From NCBI RefSeq assembly GCF_008017755.1, contig NZ_VRTS01000001.1, positions 186,001-250,000 of the forward strand: 64,000 nucleotides of DNA, given 5' to 3'. The position numbers were made by a program, and so were the translations under genes. The notes beneath the pieces are model-generated. The model was not told the origin of the DNA. It was given only the letters and a program-made list of their open reading frames with translations, and did not search any database. Source of the stretch: Alkalisalibacterium limincola (lineage in GTDB: Bacteria; Pseudomonadota; Gammaproteobacteria; Xanthomonadales; Xanthomonadaceae). Positions 37,499-48,835 of the stretch are shown here, one piece after another (within the stretch, counting starts at the first letter, position 1; each line of letters opens with the position of its first letter).

Positions 37499-39697
37499 TC
37501 AGAACGAATAGCGGGCCGACAGGCTGACCTGGCGCGGCGCGCCGTAGAAGCCGGTCAGGACACCGAGCGCGGGGATGTTGTAGCCCGTGGTGCGGTATTC
37601 CCTGTCGGTCAGGTTGCTGCCCTGCAGCGCGAACTGCCAGTCGCGTCCGGTGTCCCAGATGACGCCAGCCCCCAGCAGCCCGTAACCGGACTGGGTGATC
37701 GCAGGGCTCAGGTCGGTGGTCGGGATGACCTCGGACTGGTAGCTGTAGGTGCCGCGGAAGCGAAGCTCGCCGCCGGCCGCCAGCGGCAGGCTGTACTGGA
37801 GGTTGAGCGCACCGGAGAACTCCGGGGCATTGGTGAACTTCTGCGATCCCGAGATATCGACGCCCTGGAAGATGTACTCGTCGTACTTCGCGTCGAGGAA
37901 GGCGAGGTTACCGGTAATGGAGAAGCGCTCGGTCGGCAGGATCTGGTACTCGACCTCCACGCCCTGCACGGTGCCCTTGCCGGCGTTGGTGAAGTCGCCG
38001 AAGAACGCGTCCTCGACGCCATCGCCGTTGGAGTCGTAGGCGGTGAAGGTCGAGAGCTGGATGTCCTGGTACTTGTTGTAGAAGTAGGCCAGGTTGAGGA
38101 AGGCGCGGTTGTCCATGAACGCCATCTTCGAGCCGATCTCGAAGCTGTCGACCTTCTCGTCGGCGAACGGCTCCGCCGAACGCGGCACCGCCACGGTCTG
38201 GGCGCGGATGTTGAAGCCACCGGACTTGAAGCCGCGCGAGAGGACGCCGTAGAGCAGGATGTCGTCGGTGACGCGGTAGTCGAGCGAGAGCTTGGGCGAG
38301 AAGTTGGAGATCTTCAGCGAGTCGTTGAAGTCCGCGACCACCGCGATCGGGGTGGTGTAGGTGGCGTCGGAGTAGCCGCGGTTGAGCACGTCCGCGCGCT
38401 TGGTCTCCTCGGTCCAGCGCAGGCCGGCGTTGAGGCTCCAGCGATCGCCCAGGTCGAAGATCCAGTCGCCGTACACCGCCACGCTCTCGGTCTCGACCTC
38501 GCCCTGGGTGTCGCCGAAGAGCAGCCCGAAGAAATTGTTGAGCACCTGGCCGCCGGCCTTGCCATCAAAATAGTAGATGCCCATGACGCCACGGTGCGCG
38601 CCGCCGGCGTCGTAGCTCGCCTGCAGTTCCTGGCTGAACTGGCTGTCGCTGTAGAACGCCTTCACGTCCGCCAGGGTGGCCTGCAGGTTGTCGAAGTCGA
38701 TGTTGGTCTCGGTGTCGGACTCGCGGTGGGCGGTGATCGACTTGAAGCTCCAGGCGTTGCCCGGATACCAGGAGGCCGTCACGCTGGCACCCGACATCGT
38801 GGTGTCGTTGATGTTGGGCATGCCGCTGCGCACGTCGTAGCGGCTGTCGAGCGGCAGCTCGGTCGGCGAGAACGGGTTCGCCGCCAGCATCTTGGAGCCA
38901 CGCACGCCGCTGCCGTCGTCCATGTAGTCGGCCGAGAGCTGCACGTCGAAGGTGTCGCTGGGGAACAGGCCGATGCTGAAGCGGGTCGCGAAGATGCTCT
39001 TGTCGCTCACGTCCTGGCCGGTGACGATGTTCTCGCCGAAGCCGTCGCGGTTGAGCGAGGCGACCGCCAGCCGGGCGCGCACCACCTCGTTGACCGGCCC
39101 GCCGACCGCCCCCTGGAAGTCCGCCTGGTTGTAGTTGCCGAGCGTCAGCTTGCCGTAGCCCTCGGGCTGCGTGGGCAGCGGCCGCGAGATGTACTTGATC
39201 GCGCCGCCAATCGTGTTCTTGCCGTACAGCGTGCCTTGCGGGCCGCGCAGCACCTCCACGCCGGCGACGTCGAACACGTCCAGCAACGCGCCCTGGGGAC
39301 GGGCGATGTAGACGTCGTCGAGGTAGATGCCGACGCCGGGATCCACGCCCCACAGCGGGTCGGCCTGGCCCACGCCGCGGATGTAGGCGGTGATGGTCGA
39401 GGACGAGCCACGTGCGGCGTAGACGGTCAGGTTCGGCACGTGCACGCCGATATCGCCCATGTCGTTGATGTCGAAGGTGTCGAGCACCTCCGGGGTGAAC
39501 GCCGTCACCGCGACGGGCACGTCCTGGAGTGTTTCCTCGCGGCGACGCGCGGTCACCGCGATGGCGTCGAGCCGCGTGGCGGAGGCCCCGGTCTCGGGTG
39601 CGTCCTGCTCCTGGGCCTGGGCGGAGGCGGCAGCTGCCAGGCCCAGTGCCAGCCCGAGGGCGACGTGGATCGAAAGACTCAGTGACGTGCGCTTCAT
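37499..39697 (-). CDS. TonB-dependent receptor
   Basis: The 732-residue outer membrane protein has a signal peptide (cut after SAQAQ), a TonB-box-like DAIAVTA near residue 45, a plug domain with VLRGPQGTLYGKNTIGGAI, and a 22-strand barrel ending SLSARYSF. It imports a scarce ligand using energy from TonB. The ligand is not evident from sequence. Its promoter (TAGTCT at 39737-39742) lies opposite a GntP-type permease and shares the palindrome at 39767. I infer 3HB oligomers or a related compound as candidate ligand, with low certainty. Confidence 0.9.
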   Translation of the reverse strand: MKRTSLSLSIHVALGLALGLAAAASAQAQEQDAPETGASATRLDAIAVTARRREETLQDVPVAVTAFTPEVLDTFDINDMGDIGVHVPNLTVYAARGSSSTITAYIRGVGQADPLWGVDPGVGIYLDDVYIARPQGALLDVFDVAGVEVLRGPQGTLYGKNTIGGAIKYISRPLPTQPEGYGKLTLGNYNQADFQGAVGGPVNEVVRARLAVASLNRDGFGENIVTGQDVSDKSIFATRFSIGLFPSDTFDVQLSADYMDDGSGVRGSKMLAANPFSPTELPLDSRYDVRSGMPNINDTTMSGASVTASWYPGNAWSFKSITAHRESDTETNIDFDNLQATLADVKAFYSDSQFSQELQASYDAGGAHRGVMGIYYFDGKAGGQVLNNFFGLLFGDTQGEVETESVAVYGDWIFDLGDRWSLNAGLRWTEETKRADVLNRGYSDATYTTPIAVVADFNDSLKISNFSPKLSLDYRVTDDILLYGVLSRGFKSGGFNIRAQTVAVPRSAEPFADEKVDSFEIGSKMAFMDNRAFLNLAYFYNKYQDIQLSTFTAYDSNGDGVEDAFFGDFTNAGKGTVQGVEVEYQILPTERFSITGNLAFLDAKYDEYIFQGVDISGSQKFTNAPEFSGALNLQYSLPLAAGGELRFRGTYSYQSEVIPTTDLSPAITQSGYGLLGAGVIWDTGRDWQFALQGSNLTDREYRTTGYNIPALGVLTGFYGAPRQVSLSARYSF

Positions 39698-39766
39698 GGG
39701 CTCCCCTTGCGATGCGTGGTGTTCGGATTGCCACGAAGACTAGGCGTGTGAAGGCCGCTTAACACT

Positions 39767-39780
39767 TGTACGTAAGTACA
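39767..39780. promoter_or_regulatory. Palindromic operator between TonB receptor and permease
   Basis: TGTAC-GTAA-GTACA is a 5-4-5 palindrome sharing 11 of 12 core bases with the site at 8509. The minus-strand -10 for the TonB receptor is TAGTCT (39737-39742); the plus-strand -10 for the permease is GATACT (39805-39810). Both -10 centres lie 34 bp from the palindrome centre, so an activator would sit about 43 bp from each start. The equal spacing at both sites supports real regulation. Confidence 0.65.
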
Positions 39781-39843
39781 GTGCCGGCCGCCGGGAGCGA
39801 CCGGGATACTCGACCGCGACGTTTCACCGCCGCAAGGAACTCC

Positions 39844-41156
39844 ATGCTCAGCCTGATCGGGCTCATCGGTGCCCTCGTCCTGTTGATCGTCCTGACGATC
39901 CGGGGCATGAACCTGTTCATCGCCACGCCGCTGTGCGCACTCATCGTCGCGCTCACCAGCGGCCTGCCGCTGCTGCCACCGCTGGCCGCCGAGGGCCAGG
40001 GCGACCTGGTGAGCGCCTACATGAGCGGGTTCACAAGCTTCGTGGCGGCCTGGTTCTTCATGTTCCTGCTCGGGTCGATCTTCGGGAAGCTGATGGAGGA
40101 CACCGGTGCCGCGGATTCGGTCGCGCGCTGGGTGATCTCGCATATCGGCCCCAAGCGCGCGGCACTGGCGGTGGTGCTGGCCTGCGCGATCCTGACCTAC
40201 GGCGGCGTGAGCCTGTTCGTGGTCGCGTTCTCGGTCTACCCCACCGCCCTGGCGCTGTTCCGCGTGGCCGACCTGCCGCGGCGCTTCATACCGGCCACGC
40301 TGGCCTTCGGTTCGGTCACCTTCACGATGACCTCGGCGGGTTCGCCGGAGATCCAGAACTGGATCCCGATCCAGTACCTCGGAACCTCGCCCTGGGCGCC
40401 TGGCAGGCCAGCCTGGTCACCGCGATCTTCATGGCGGGACTGGGCTACTGGTGGCTGGTATGGATGCTGCGCCGCGCCGCGGCGCGTGGCGAAGGCTTCC
40501 AGGCGCGCGACGGCGACCCGACCGAGACCCGCGAGTCACTGCCGGCACCGTGGAAGGCGCTGGTGGGGCCTGCGCTGGTGCTGCTGGTCTCGTTCGCGTT
40601 CCACGACACGCTGGGCACTTCGGCGCTGATCCTCGCGCTGCTGGCCGGCTGCATGGGCACCGTCGTGATGTGCTGGCGGTTCAAGCGCGACAGCAACCGC
40701 GCCCTCGCCGAAGGCAGCACCGGCGCGTTGATCGCGATCGGCAACACCGCGGCCGTGGTCGGCTTCGGCGCCGTAGCCAAGGCCGCTCCGGCGTTCATGG
40801 GCGCGGTCGACTGGCTGACCGCGCTGCCCAATGCCGGCGTGGCCACGGCGGCGATCGCCGTCAGCCTGATCGCGGCGATGACCGGTTCGGCGTCGGGCGG
40901 CCAGGCCATCGCGCTGCCCCTGCTGGCACCGGGCTTCCTCGCCTCGGGCGTGGATGCCAACCAGTTGCACCGTTCCGTCGCGATCTCCTCGGGCGTGCTC
41001 GACTCGATGCCGCACAACGGCTACGTGGTCACCACGATCCGCGCGATCTGCAACGAGACCCACAAGGCCGCCTACGGGCCCATGGCGATCCTGACCGTCG
41101 TGGTGCCGGGACTGGGACTGGCCCTGTGCCTGGTGCTGTTCGCGCTCGGGATGTAG
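39844..41156 (+). CDS. GntP-family permease (frameshifted)
   Basis: The restored 437-residue protein has about 12 membrane helices. It matches the GntP family with LIGLIGALVLLIVLTIRGMN at the start, TYGGVSLFVVAFSVYP, and the C-terminal SGASGGQ-like region (TGSASGGQAIALPLL) and SMPHNGYVVT. GntP members carry gluconate or short hydroxy acids, including 3-hydroxybutyrate. One C is missing in a run at 40390-40392; adding it joins QYLGTS to LGAWQASLV. AAGGA precedes the ATG. It is divergent from the TonB receptor and convergent with the next gene. Confidence 0.85.
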
Positions 41157-41159
41157 CCG

Positions 41160-42908
41160 CTACTCGACCCGCACCGCGCTGTAGCCGGAGAAATGCACGC
41201 GGGGCGGGCTGCCATTGCGCTCCTCGAAGCGCATCCGGTCGCCAAGTCCCGGGCCGAGCCCGGGTATGCGGTAGTAGCCGCCCCCCTCGGGAACCAGGGG
41301 CATGTCCAGTGACGCACGGATCGGCCCACCGCGCGCGGTGAACTGAAGGCGCAGCAGGTCGTCCTCGTGCACCAGGTCCACCTCGCGGACGCGACCACGC
41401 TCGAGCAGCGCGTCGTCCTGCTCGATGCGGTAGGTCCCAGCCCAGCGGGCGGCATCGGGCCCCGAACTTGCGTCCTCCAGTGCCGAACCGATGATGAAGC
41501 TCCGGCCGCGGCTACCCTGCACGAGCAGGAGCCGCCGGTCGCCATCGCGCACGGGCCTGATCGCGATGCGGTCCAGCGCCTGCAGCCCGAGCGGGATGCG
41601 CAGCACGCGCAGACGTGGCCGGAACCAGCCATCCCCGCGCGGCTCGCCCGAGAACCGCCACCCCAGCCAGCGTACGTCGAGCACCCCGTCCACGTCCTCC
41701 ACCTCGACCAGCCCGCCGAAGGAGGCATAGCGTGCCGCGGGCACGTCCGGCTGCAGCCCCTCCGGGAGCGGCAGGCGGGATGGCAGCTGCTCGCGGGAGG
41801 GACGTTGGGCCAGCCCGGGCAGGCGCGATGCCAGCAGAGCGTCGAACGCGTGGTCGAGCAGGTCCTCGAGCGCGCGGTCCGCCTCGCCGAAGTTCGCCAT
41901 CGCAACCACCGCCACCCGGTGCTGCGGTGAAACCCGCACGCTGGCGTGGCTGGCGGGGAAGTTCGACGCCAGACGGGCCACCGGGCCCACGCCGGGGCGC
42001 GGGTCGCCCTCGAGCTGGAAGGCCAGCGCGGAGCGCTGCCCGAGGTCGGGCCGGGCCTCGCGGTTCTGCGCCTGGTAGAGACGATCCAGCGAGGCCTGCG
42101 GCAGCCAGTCGGGCCGGGCGTCGGGAAGCACGGCCGCCACATAGGCGGCCAGCTGGTCCAGGCTCGAGGCCAGGCCCAGGGCCGAGCGCTCCCGGGCGAC
42201 GCGCGCCGGTTCCTCGCGGCCGCGCGAGTACAGCGGGCCGGTCACGTCCCCGGCGTGCAGCAAGGGCGCGAGTCCAAGCGGACCGGTGACCTCGCGCTCC
42301 ATCAGGGCGGCCACCGACAGGCCCTGCTGCCGCGCCATGTGGCGGGCAACCCACTCGACCGCGAGGGTGGAACGCGAGGCGGAAACTCCGGGACGGTCGA
42401 GCAGGTACAGCGGTGGCAACTCCATCGCTCCCTTGCCGTCCACGTCGCTGGCCTCGACGTACATTCCGTTGAGTCGCACACCGATCACGCCGGAATGATG
42501 GCTCAGCACCTGGCGGATGTTGGGCACTGCCTCGCCCAGTCCCCGGTCGTCGATGTCCGCGCCGTACAGCGGGGCTTCCAGGTCGAGCGCTCCCGCGTGC
42601 TCCAGGCGCAGGGCCAAGCCGGCCAGGTAGAGCTCGCCCAGCTCTCCGAGAGGCATGGGGCGCGCACTGTCGAAGGGCAGGCCCCTGCCCCGCTCCGCCT
42701 CGCCCCAGGTGCCTGTCCACACGACCCGGTCATCGACCAGCAGGCTGATCCCGAAACCGACATGCCGGCCGCGACGCACGATCGCGCCGGCCTCGCGCTC
42801 GAGCTGTTCGAGCGTCGCGGAGTCCAGCACTTGACCGGTGTCCGGCGCGCCTCCGGCCTGGAAAGGCAGGGCCAGCGCGCACCACAGCAGGACACTTGTA
42901 CGCATCAT
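41160..42908 (-). CDS. Degenerate beta-lactamase-fold protein, exported
   Basis: This 582-residue protein has a signal peptide (VLLWCALALPFQAGG), a serine beta-lactamase/PBP-like domain in the first 350 residues, and a C-terminal beta domain. The fold is recognisable from LRLEHAGALDLEAPL and VLSHHSGV. However, where active enzymes carry S-x-x-K, this one has ELGE, so the nucleophile and base are both missing. A YxN motif is not evident either. It is probably non-catalytic or uses other residues. It starts with ATGATG at 42908/42905. It is divergent from the DUF1800 gene. Confidence 0.75.
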   Translation of the reverse strand: MMRTSVLLWCALALPFQAGGAPDTGQVLDSATLEQLEREAGAIVRRGRHVGFGISLLVDDRVVWTGTWGEAERGRGLPFDSARPMPLGELGELYLAGLALRLEHAGALDLEAPLYGADIDDRGLGEAVPNIRQVLSHHSGVIGVRLNGMYVEASDVDGKGAMELPPLYLLDRPGVSASRSTLAVEWVARHMARQQGLSVAALMEREVTGPLGLAPLLHAGDVTGPLYSRGREEPARVARERSALGLASSLDQLAAYVAAVLPDARPDWLPQASLDRLYQAQNREARPDLGQRSALAFQLEGDPRPGVGPVARLASNFPASHASVRVSPQHRVAVVAMANFGEADRALEDLLDHAFDALLASRLPGLAQRPSREQLPSRLPLPEGLQPDVPAARYASFGGLVEVEDVDGVLDVRWLGWRFSGEPRGDGWFRPRLRVLRIPLGLQALDRIAIRPVRDGDRRLLLVQGSRGRSFIIGSALEDASSGPDAARWAGTYRIEQDDALLERGRVREVDLVHEDDLLRLQFTARGGPIRASLDMPLVPEGGGYYRIPGLGPGLGDRMRFEERNGSPPRVHFSGYSAVRVE

Positions 42909-43001
42909 CGGTTCCGGGGCATAAAGCACGAGTAGGCCACCGGGCACATGAAAGCCCCGTGCAAGGTGGCAGCGCATCGACGCCATTCGGGGAGCAGCGG
43001 C

Positions 43002-44840
43002 ATGGACGTGGACCTCAGCCCGGTCTGGCGTGACCGGCTCGTGCAGGCCTGGCAGGAACGACATCCGGGTGTGGACGTCACCGCCACCGCCGTCTCCTCG
43101 CCCCTGCAGGGCTACATTCCCCGCGACGGCACACTGCCCCCGCCGGCACCGCCCCCTCCGGGCCCCACGCCGCCCGGGCGGATTCCCCGCGACGGCACCT
43201 CGCCCGGGCCCGGGCACCCGCCCCCCCGGATTCGGGCTGACCCGCGCATGCGCGAGGGCAGCAGCGCGCCGCTTGCCGTGCGGGTGCTGGCGAAGATGGG
43301 TTACGGACACAGCCCCCAGGACCTGGCGGATTTCACGGCCGGGGGCGGCAGCGATGCCGCGCGCTTGCAGGCCTGGATCGAGCGCCAGCTCGACTGGGCT
43401 TCGATCGACGACGGCGCGGTCGAGGCGCGACTGGCGGCGGGTGGATACCAGACCCTGGGCAAGAGCCTGCCCCAGCTGTGGTCCGACCATGTCCGCAACG
43501 ACCCGTCCTACACCCTGCGAATGCAACCGGCTTTCGAAACCCAGCGGGCCGCCTTCGTGCGAGCGGTCCACTCACGCCGACAGCTGCGTGAGCTGATGGT
43601 GGAGTTCTGGCACAACCACTTCAACGTGTTCGGCACCGACTTTTCCATCGGCCCGGTGCTGGTGCACTACGACCGCGACGTGATCCGCGCCAATGCGATG
43701 GGCAACTTCCGCGACATGCTCGAGGCGGTCGCCCGATCCACGGCAATGCTGTACTACCTGGACAACATCTCCAACACGCGCAACGGTCCCAACGAGAACT
43801 TCGCCCGCGAGCTCCTGGAGCTGCACACCCTGGGTGCCGAGAACTACCTGGGCCTGATGAACCCGTTCGAAGTGCCGCCCGACCCCATCGACCCGAACTA
43901 TCCGGTCGGCTATACCGACATCGACGTCTACGAGACCGCTGCCGCCTTCACCGGCTGGAGCGCGCGCAACGGGCACTGGCAGTACCCCGGCGAGAACGAC
44001 GGCACTTTCGTCTACCGTGCGGCCTGGCACGACCAGGGCCCGAAGTTCGTACTGGGGATGTTCCTGTATCCCGAACAGCCGGCGTTGCAGGACGGGCACG
44101 ACGTGCTTGACCGCCTGGCCAGCCACCCGGGCACGGCGCGCTTCGTGTGCCGCAAGCTGGTGCGCCGGCTCGTCGCCGACACGCCCCCCGAGGCACTGGT
44201 GAACAGTGCGGCCCAGGTGTTCCGCCAGCATTGGCGCAGCCCGGACCAGATCGCGCGCGTGCTCCGCCACATCCTGGGCTCCGAGCACTTCCTCCAGGCG
44301 TGGGGACACAAGCAGCGCCGACCGTTCGAAGTGGTCGTCGCCGCGATGCGCGCGATCGGTACCGACTTCACGATGCGCCTGGGCAACCCGGCGTCCAACG
44401 ACCTGATGTGGCTGTACGGCTTCACCGGCCACGCGCCCTTCGCCTGGCCGGCACCCAACGGCTATCCCGACACCGCCTCGGCCTGGAACGGCAGCAATGC
44501 ACTGGCGATGAGCTGGCGGGTCCTCAACCACCTGCCCGAACGCCAGGACGGCGAGGCGCCGATCCTGCCGGTGGTCGCGATCAGTCGAAGCCAGGTGCCC
44601 AACTGGACCGCCAGCGCACTGGTGGACTTCTGGACCGCCCGCATCCTCCGGCGACCGCTTGCCTCATCGCGACGCCAGTCGCTGCTGCAGTTCATGGCGC
44701 AGAACGGCGACCCGCGGACCTACGTGATCACCGACACCGACAGTTGGGCGGCGGGCGACCTCAAGCGCCACTACAACCACCAGCGCCTGCGGACGTTGGT
44801 GTCGCTGCTGCTGGCTTCCCCTGAATTCTTCGAGCGTTGA
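43002..44840 (+). CDS. DUF1800 domain protein
   Basis: This 612-residue protein carries DUF1800 from about residue 85 on, with LMVEFWHNHFNVFG, NENFARELLELHTLGAE and VCRKLVRRLVADTPP. A Pro/Gly-rich segment of about 45 residues with two IPRDGT copies precedes it. No signal peptide is visible. The ATG at 43002 has GGGGAG seven bases upstream and is preferred over the one at 42948. DUF1800 and DUF1501 genes almost always occur together; the pair's function is unknown, with export of the partner by Tat. Confidence 0.85.
   Translation: MDVDLSPVWRDRLVQAWQERHPGVDVTATAVSSPLQGYIPRDGTLPPPAPPPPGPTPPGRIPRDGTSPGPGHPPPRIRADPRMREGSSAPLAVRVLAKMGYGHSPQDLADFTAGGGSDAARLQAWIERQLDWASIDDGAVEARLAAGGYQTLGKSLPQLWSDHVRNDPSYTLRMQPAFETQRAAFVRAVHSRRQLRELMVEFWHNHFNVFGTDFSIGPVLVHYDRDVIRANAMGNFRDMLEAVARSTAMLYYLDNISNTRNGPNENFARELLELHTLGAENYLGLMNPFEVPPDPIDPNYPVGYTDIDVYETAAAFTGWSARNGHWQYPGENDGTFVYRAAWHDQGPKFVLGMFLYPEQPALQDGHDVLDRLASHPGTARFVCRKLVRRLVADTPPEALVNSAAQVFRQHWRSPDQIARVLRHILGSEHFLQAWGHKQRRPFEVVVAAMRAIGTDFTMRLGNPASNDLMWLYGFTGHAPFAWPAPNGYPDTASAWNGSNALAMSWRVLNHLPERQDGEAPILPVVAISRSQVPNWTASALVDFWTARILRRPLASSRRQSLLQFMAQNGDPRTYVITDTDSWAAGDLKRHYNHQRLRTLVSLLLASPEFFER
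43116..43198. repeat. Direct repeat in the DUF1800 linker
   Basis: The 17-bp sequence ATTCCCCGCGACGGCAC occurs at 43116-43132 and again at 43182-43198, 66 bp (22 codons) apart and in frame. It encodes the two IPRDGT motifs flanking a proline-rich run. It looks like an internal duplication. Confidence 0.75.
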
Positions 44841-44850
44841 GGGACCGACG

Positions 44851-46230
44851 ATGAATGCGATGACCCTCACCCGACGTGGCTTCATCAAGGCCTGCGGCGC
44901 CGCCGCCCTGGTCGGCGCCGGTGGCATACGCCTCGCCTATGGCGCGCCGGATGCGAACGCGGAGAACGACACCCTTGTCGTGATCTACCTGCGTGGCGGG
45001 ATCGACGGGCTCAACCTCGTCGTACCGCTCGACGGCGCCGACCGGGGCCACTACGAGGAGGCGCGGCCCACGCTGAGGATCGCCACCTCGGGCGCCTTCG
45101 CCGCCCTGCCCCTGAGCCTGGCGGGGGGCGTGGCCAGTGGCTTCGGATTGCACCCTTCCGCTTCCGGGCTGCACGACATCTGGCTGGACCAGCGCATGGC
45201 GGTGGTCCACGCCTGCGGCCTGTCCACGGTGGCCTCGCGCAGCCATTTCGACGCCCAGCTCTACACCGAGCTGGGCACGCCCGGCCAGACCGCCACCGGC
45301 CAGGGGTGGATGACGCGAGCGTGGCAGACCGACGCCGCGTTCGGCGGTCCCGATGTCCTTCCGGCCCTGGCCGTGGGTGCCAACACCCCCAACAGCCTGC
45401 TGGGTGCGAATGATGCGATCACGATGGCCAGCCCGGGAGACTTCTCGCTCAACCGGGGCGCCCACGCCTGGCAACGCACGCGCGTGGACTCGCCCGCCGG
45501 GCTGCGCGGGTTCAACGAGGTCCTGGCCGAACAATGGGCGGGCCCCCAGCCCCTGCAACGGGCCGGCCAGCGTGCACACCTGTCGCTGACGACCGTCGAG
45601 GCGCTGGGCTACCAGTCCAATCCGCCGGCGGGATATCCGACCACGACCTTCGCGCGCCAGCTGTTCACCATCGCCCAGTCGATCCGGTTCGAGATGGGGC
45701 TTCGCTATGCCGCGGTGGACATCGGTGGCTGGGACACCCACGACGGCCAGGGCACGGCGGGAACCGGCTACCACTACTACCAGAACAAGATCGCCGAACT
45801 GTCCGCCGCGATCGCCGCGTTCCACGAGTACCTTGCCGCCAGCGGCCACATCGGCCGGACCACCGTGGTGCTGCAGTCGGAGTTCGGACGCCGTGTTCGC
45901 GAGAACGGGAACCGCGGCACCGACCACGGCTATGGCAACCCGATGCTGGTCCTGGGGGGGCCGGTCAACGGCCGCCGGTTCTATGGCAACTGGCCCGGCC
46001 TGGCGCCCGAGACGCTGTCGCCGACCTTCGGTGACATTCCGGTGACCACCGACTCGCGCAACGTGCTGGCGGAGATACTGGAACGACGCATGGGCAACGG
46101 CCAGCGCACGGCGGTGTTCCCGGGGAGCTGGGCCTATGCCCCGCTCGGCATCGTCCAGTCCGGTGCCGCCGCCAACGCCGCATCCAGGGCAGCCGGCAGC
46201 GGAGCCCGGAGCACCGTACTGCGTCGCTGA
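44851..46230 (+). CDS. DUF1501 domain protein, Tat-exported
   Basis: This 459-residue protein begins with a Tat signal (LTRRGFIKACGAAALVGAG) and has the sulfatase-like DUF1501 fold: LVVIYLRGGIDGLNLVVP, the RSHFDAQ region, GGWDTHDGQ, and LQSEFGRRVRENGNRGTDHG. The conserved Asp/His residues suggest a metal-dependent hydrolase-like site. It follows the DUF1800 gene by 10 bp and is translated with it. The substrate is unknown. Confidence 0.87.
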   Translation: MNAMTLTRRGFIKACGAAALVGAGGIRLAYGAPDANAENDTLVVIYLRGGIDGLNLVVPLDGADRGHYEEARPTLRIATSGAFAALPLSLAGGVASGFGLHPSASGLHDIWLDQRMAVVHACGLSTVASRSHFDAQLYTELGTPGQTATGQGWMTRAWQTDAAFGGPDVLPALAVGANTPNSLLGANDAITMASPGDFSLNRGAHAWQRTRVDSPAGLRGFNEVLAEQWAGPQPLQRAGQRAHLSLTTVEALGYQSNPPAGYPTTTFARQLFTIAQSIRFEMGLRYAAVDIGGWDTHDGQGTAGTGYHYYQNKIAELSAAIAAFHEYLAASGHIGRTTVVLQSEFGRRVRENGNRGTDHGYGNPMLVLGGPVNGRRFYGNWPGLAPETLSPTFGDIPVTTDSRNVLAEILERRMGNGQRTAVFPGSWAYAPLGIVQSGAAANAASRAAGSGARSTVLRR

Positions 46231-46262
46231 CCGGCGCGTCGCCCCACGGGAAGACCCAACGA

Positions 46263-46286
46263 AAACGGGCCCCGAAGGGCCCGTTT
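46263..46286. terminator. Bidirectional terminator between DUF1501 and pnp
   Basis: A perfect 10-bp stem (AAACGGGCCC and its complement) with a 4-base loop, TTCG on the minus strand. T-rich sequence follows on both sides, better on the minus strand (TTTTCGTT). It ends the pnp operon and probably the DUF1800-DUF1501 unit. Confidence 0.85.
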
Positions 46287-46308
46287 CGCGTGTCGCGGAA
46301 CCGGGGGC

Positions 46309-48411
<2,103 letters not shown>

Positions 48412-48433
48412 GTTTTGATAATCCTCTAAGAGC

Positions 48434-48694
48434 TTAGCGACGGAGGCCCAGGCGCTCGATGAGCGTCTTGTAGCGGTCGGCGTCCTTGCTCTTGAGGTAG
48501 CTGAGCAGGCTGCGACGCTGGTTGACCAGGCGGATGAGGCCGCGACGGCCATGGTGGTCGAGCTTGTGGGTCTTGAAGTGGCCGGTCAGCAGTTCGATGC
48601 GGGCCGACAGCAGCGCCACCTGGACTTCCGGGGAGCCGGTGTCGTTCGGGCCGCGCTTGTAATCTTCAATAATCTGCTGGGTATCGATGGACAT
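48434..48694 (-). CDS. rpsO: 30S ribosomal protein S15
   Basis: S15 binds the central domain of 16S rRNA early in 30S assembly. The 86-residue protein is nearly canonical, with [35 protein letters not shown] and the C-terminal IERLGLRR. It has its own promoter at 48793 and a leader of about 90 bases where autoregulation would act, and it lies directly before pnp. Confidence 0.97.
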   Translation of the reverse strand: MSIDTQQIIEDYKRGPNDTGSPEVQVALLSARIELLTGHFKTHKLDHHGRRGLIRLVNQRRSLLSYLKSKDADRYKTLIERLGLRR

Positions 48695-48792
48695 AAAAAC
48701 CTCGTAGACGCGAGACCTGCAGGAACGTCGAAAAGCTCAACGCACCGCCTGGCTCGCCGGATGGATTGGAAAGTTTTGGGTAAAGCCCGTCA

Positions 48793-48819
48793 ATTGTAGC
48801 CCGGCGCGCGGGCTGGCAA
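48793..48819 (-). promoter_or_regulatory. rpsO promoter
   Basis: On the minus strand TTGCCA (48814-48819) and TACAAT (48793-48798) are separated by 15 bp, slightly short. The spacer contains a GC-rich dyad. It drives rpsO-pnp independently of upstream transcription, as in E. coli. Confidence 0.6.
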
Positions 48820-48835
48820 CAAGGTGAAAAACCCG

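Noticed and set aside
36521-39685. Very long plus-strand open frame (about 1050 codons) opposite the kinase and TonB receptor
   Set aside because: It is antisense to two clear genes, has no domain similarity and is His/Gln/Arg-rich, as expected for shadow frames in GC-rich DNA. The same applies to 55421-58387, 58275-60626 and 46459-48429.
39766-39843. Upstream start of the permease at TTG 39766
   Set aside because: The codon lies in the palindromic operator before the -10. The ATG at 39844 has AAGGA and begins the conserved sequence.
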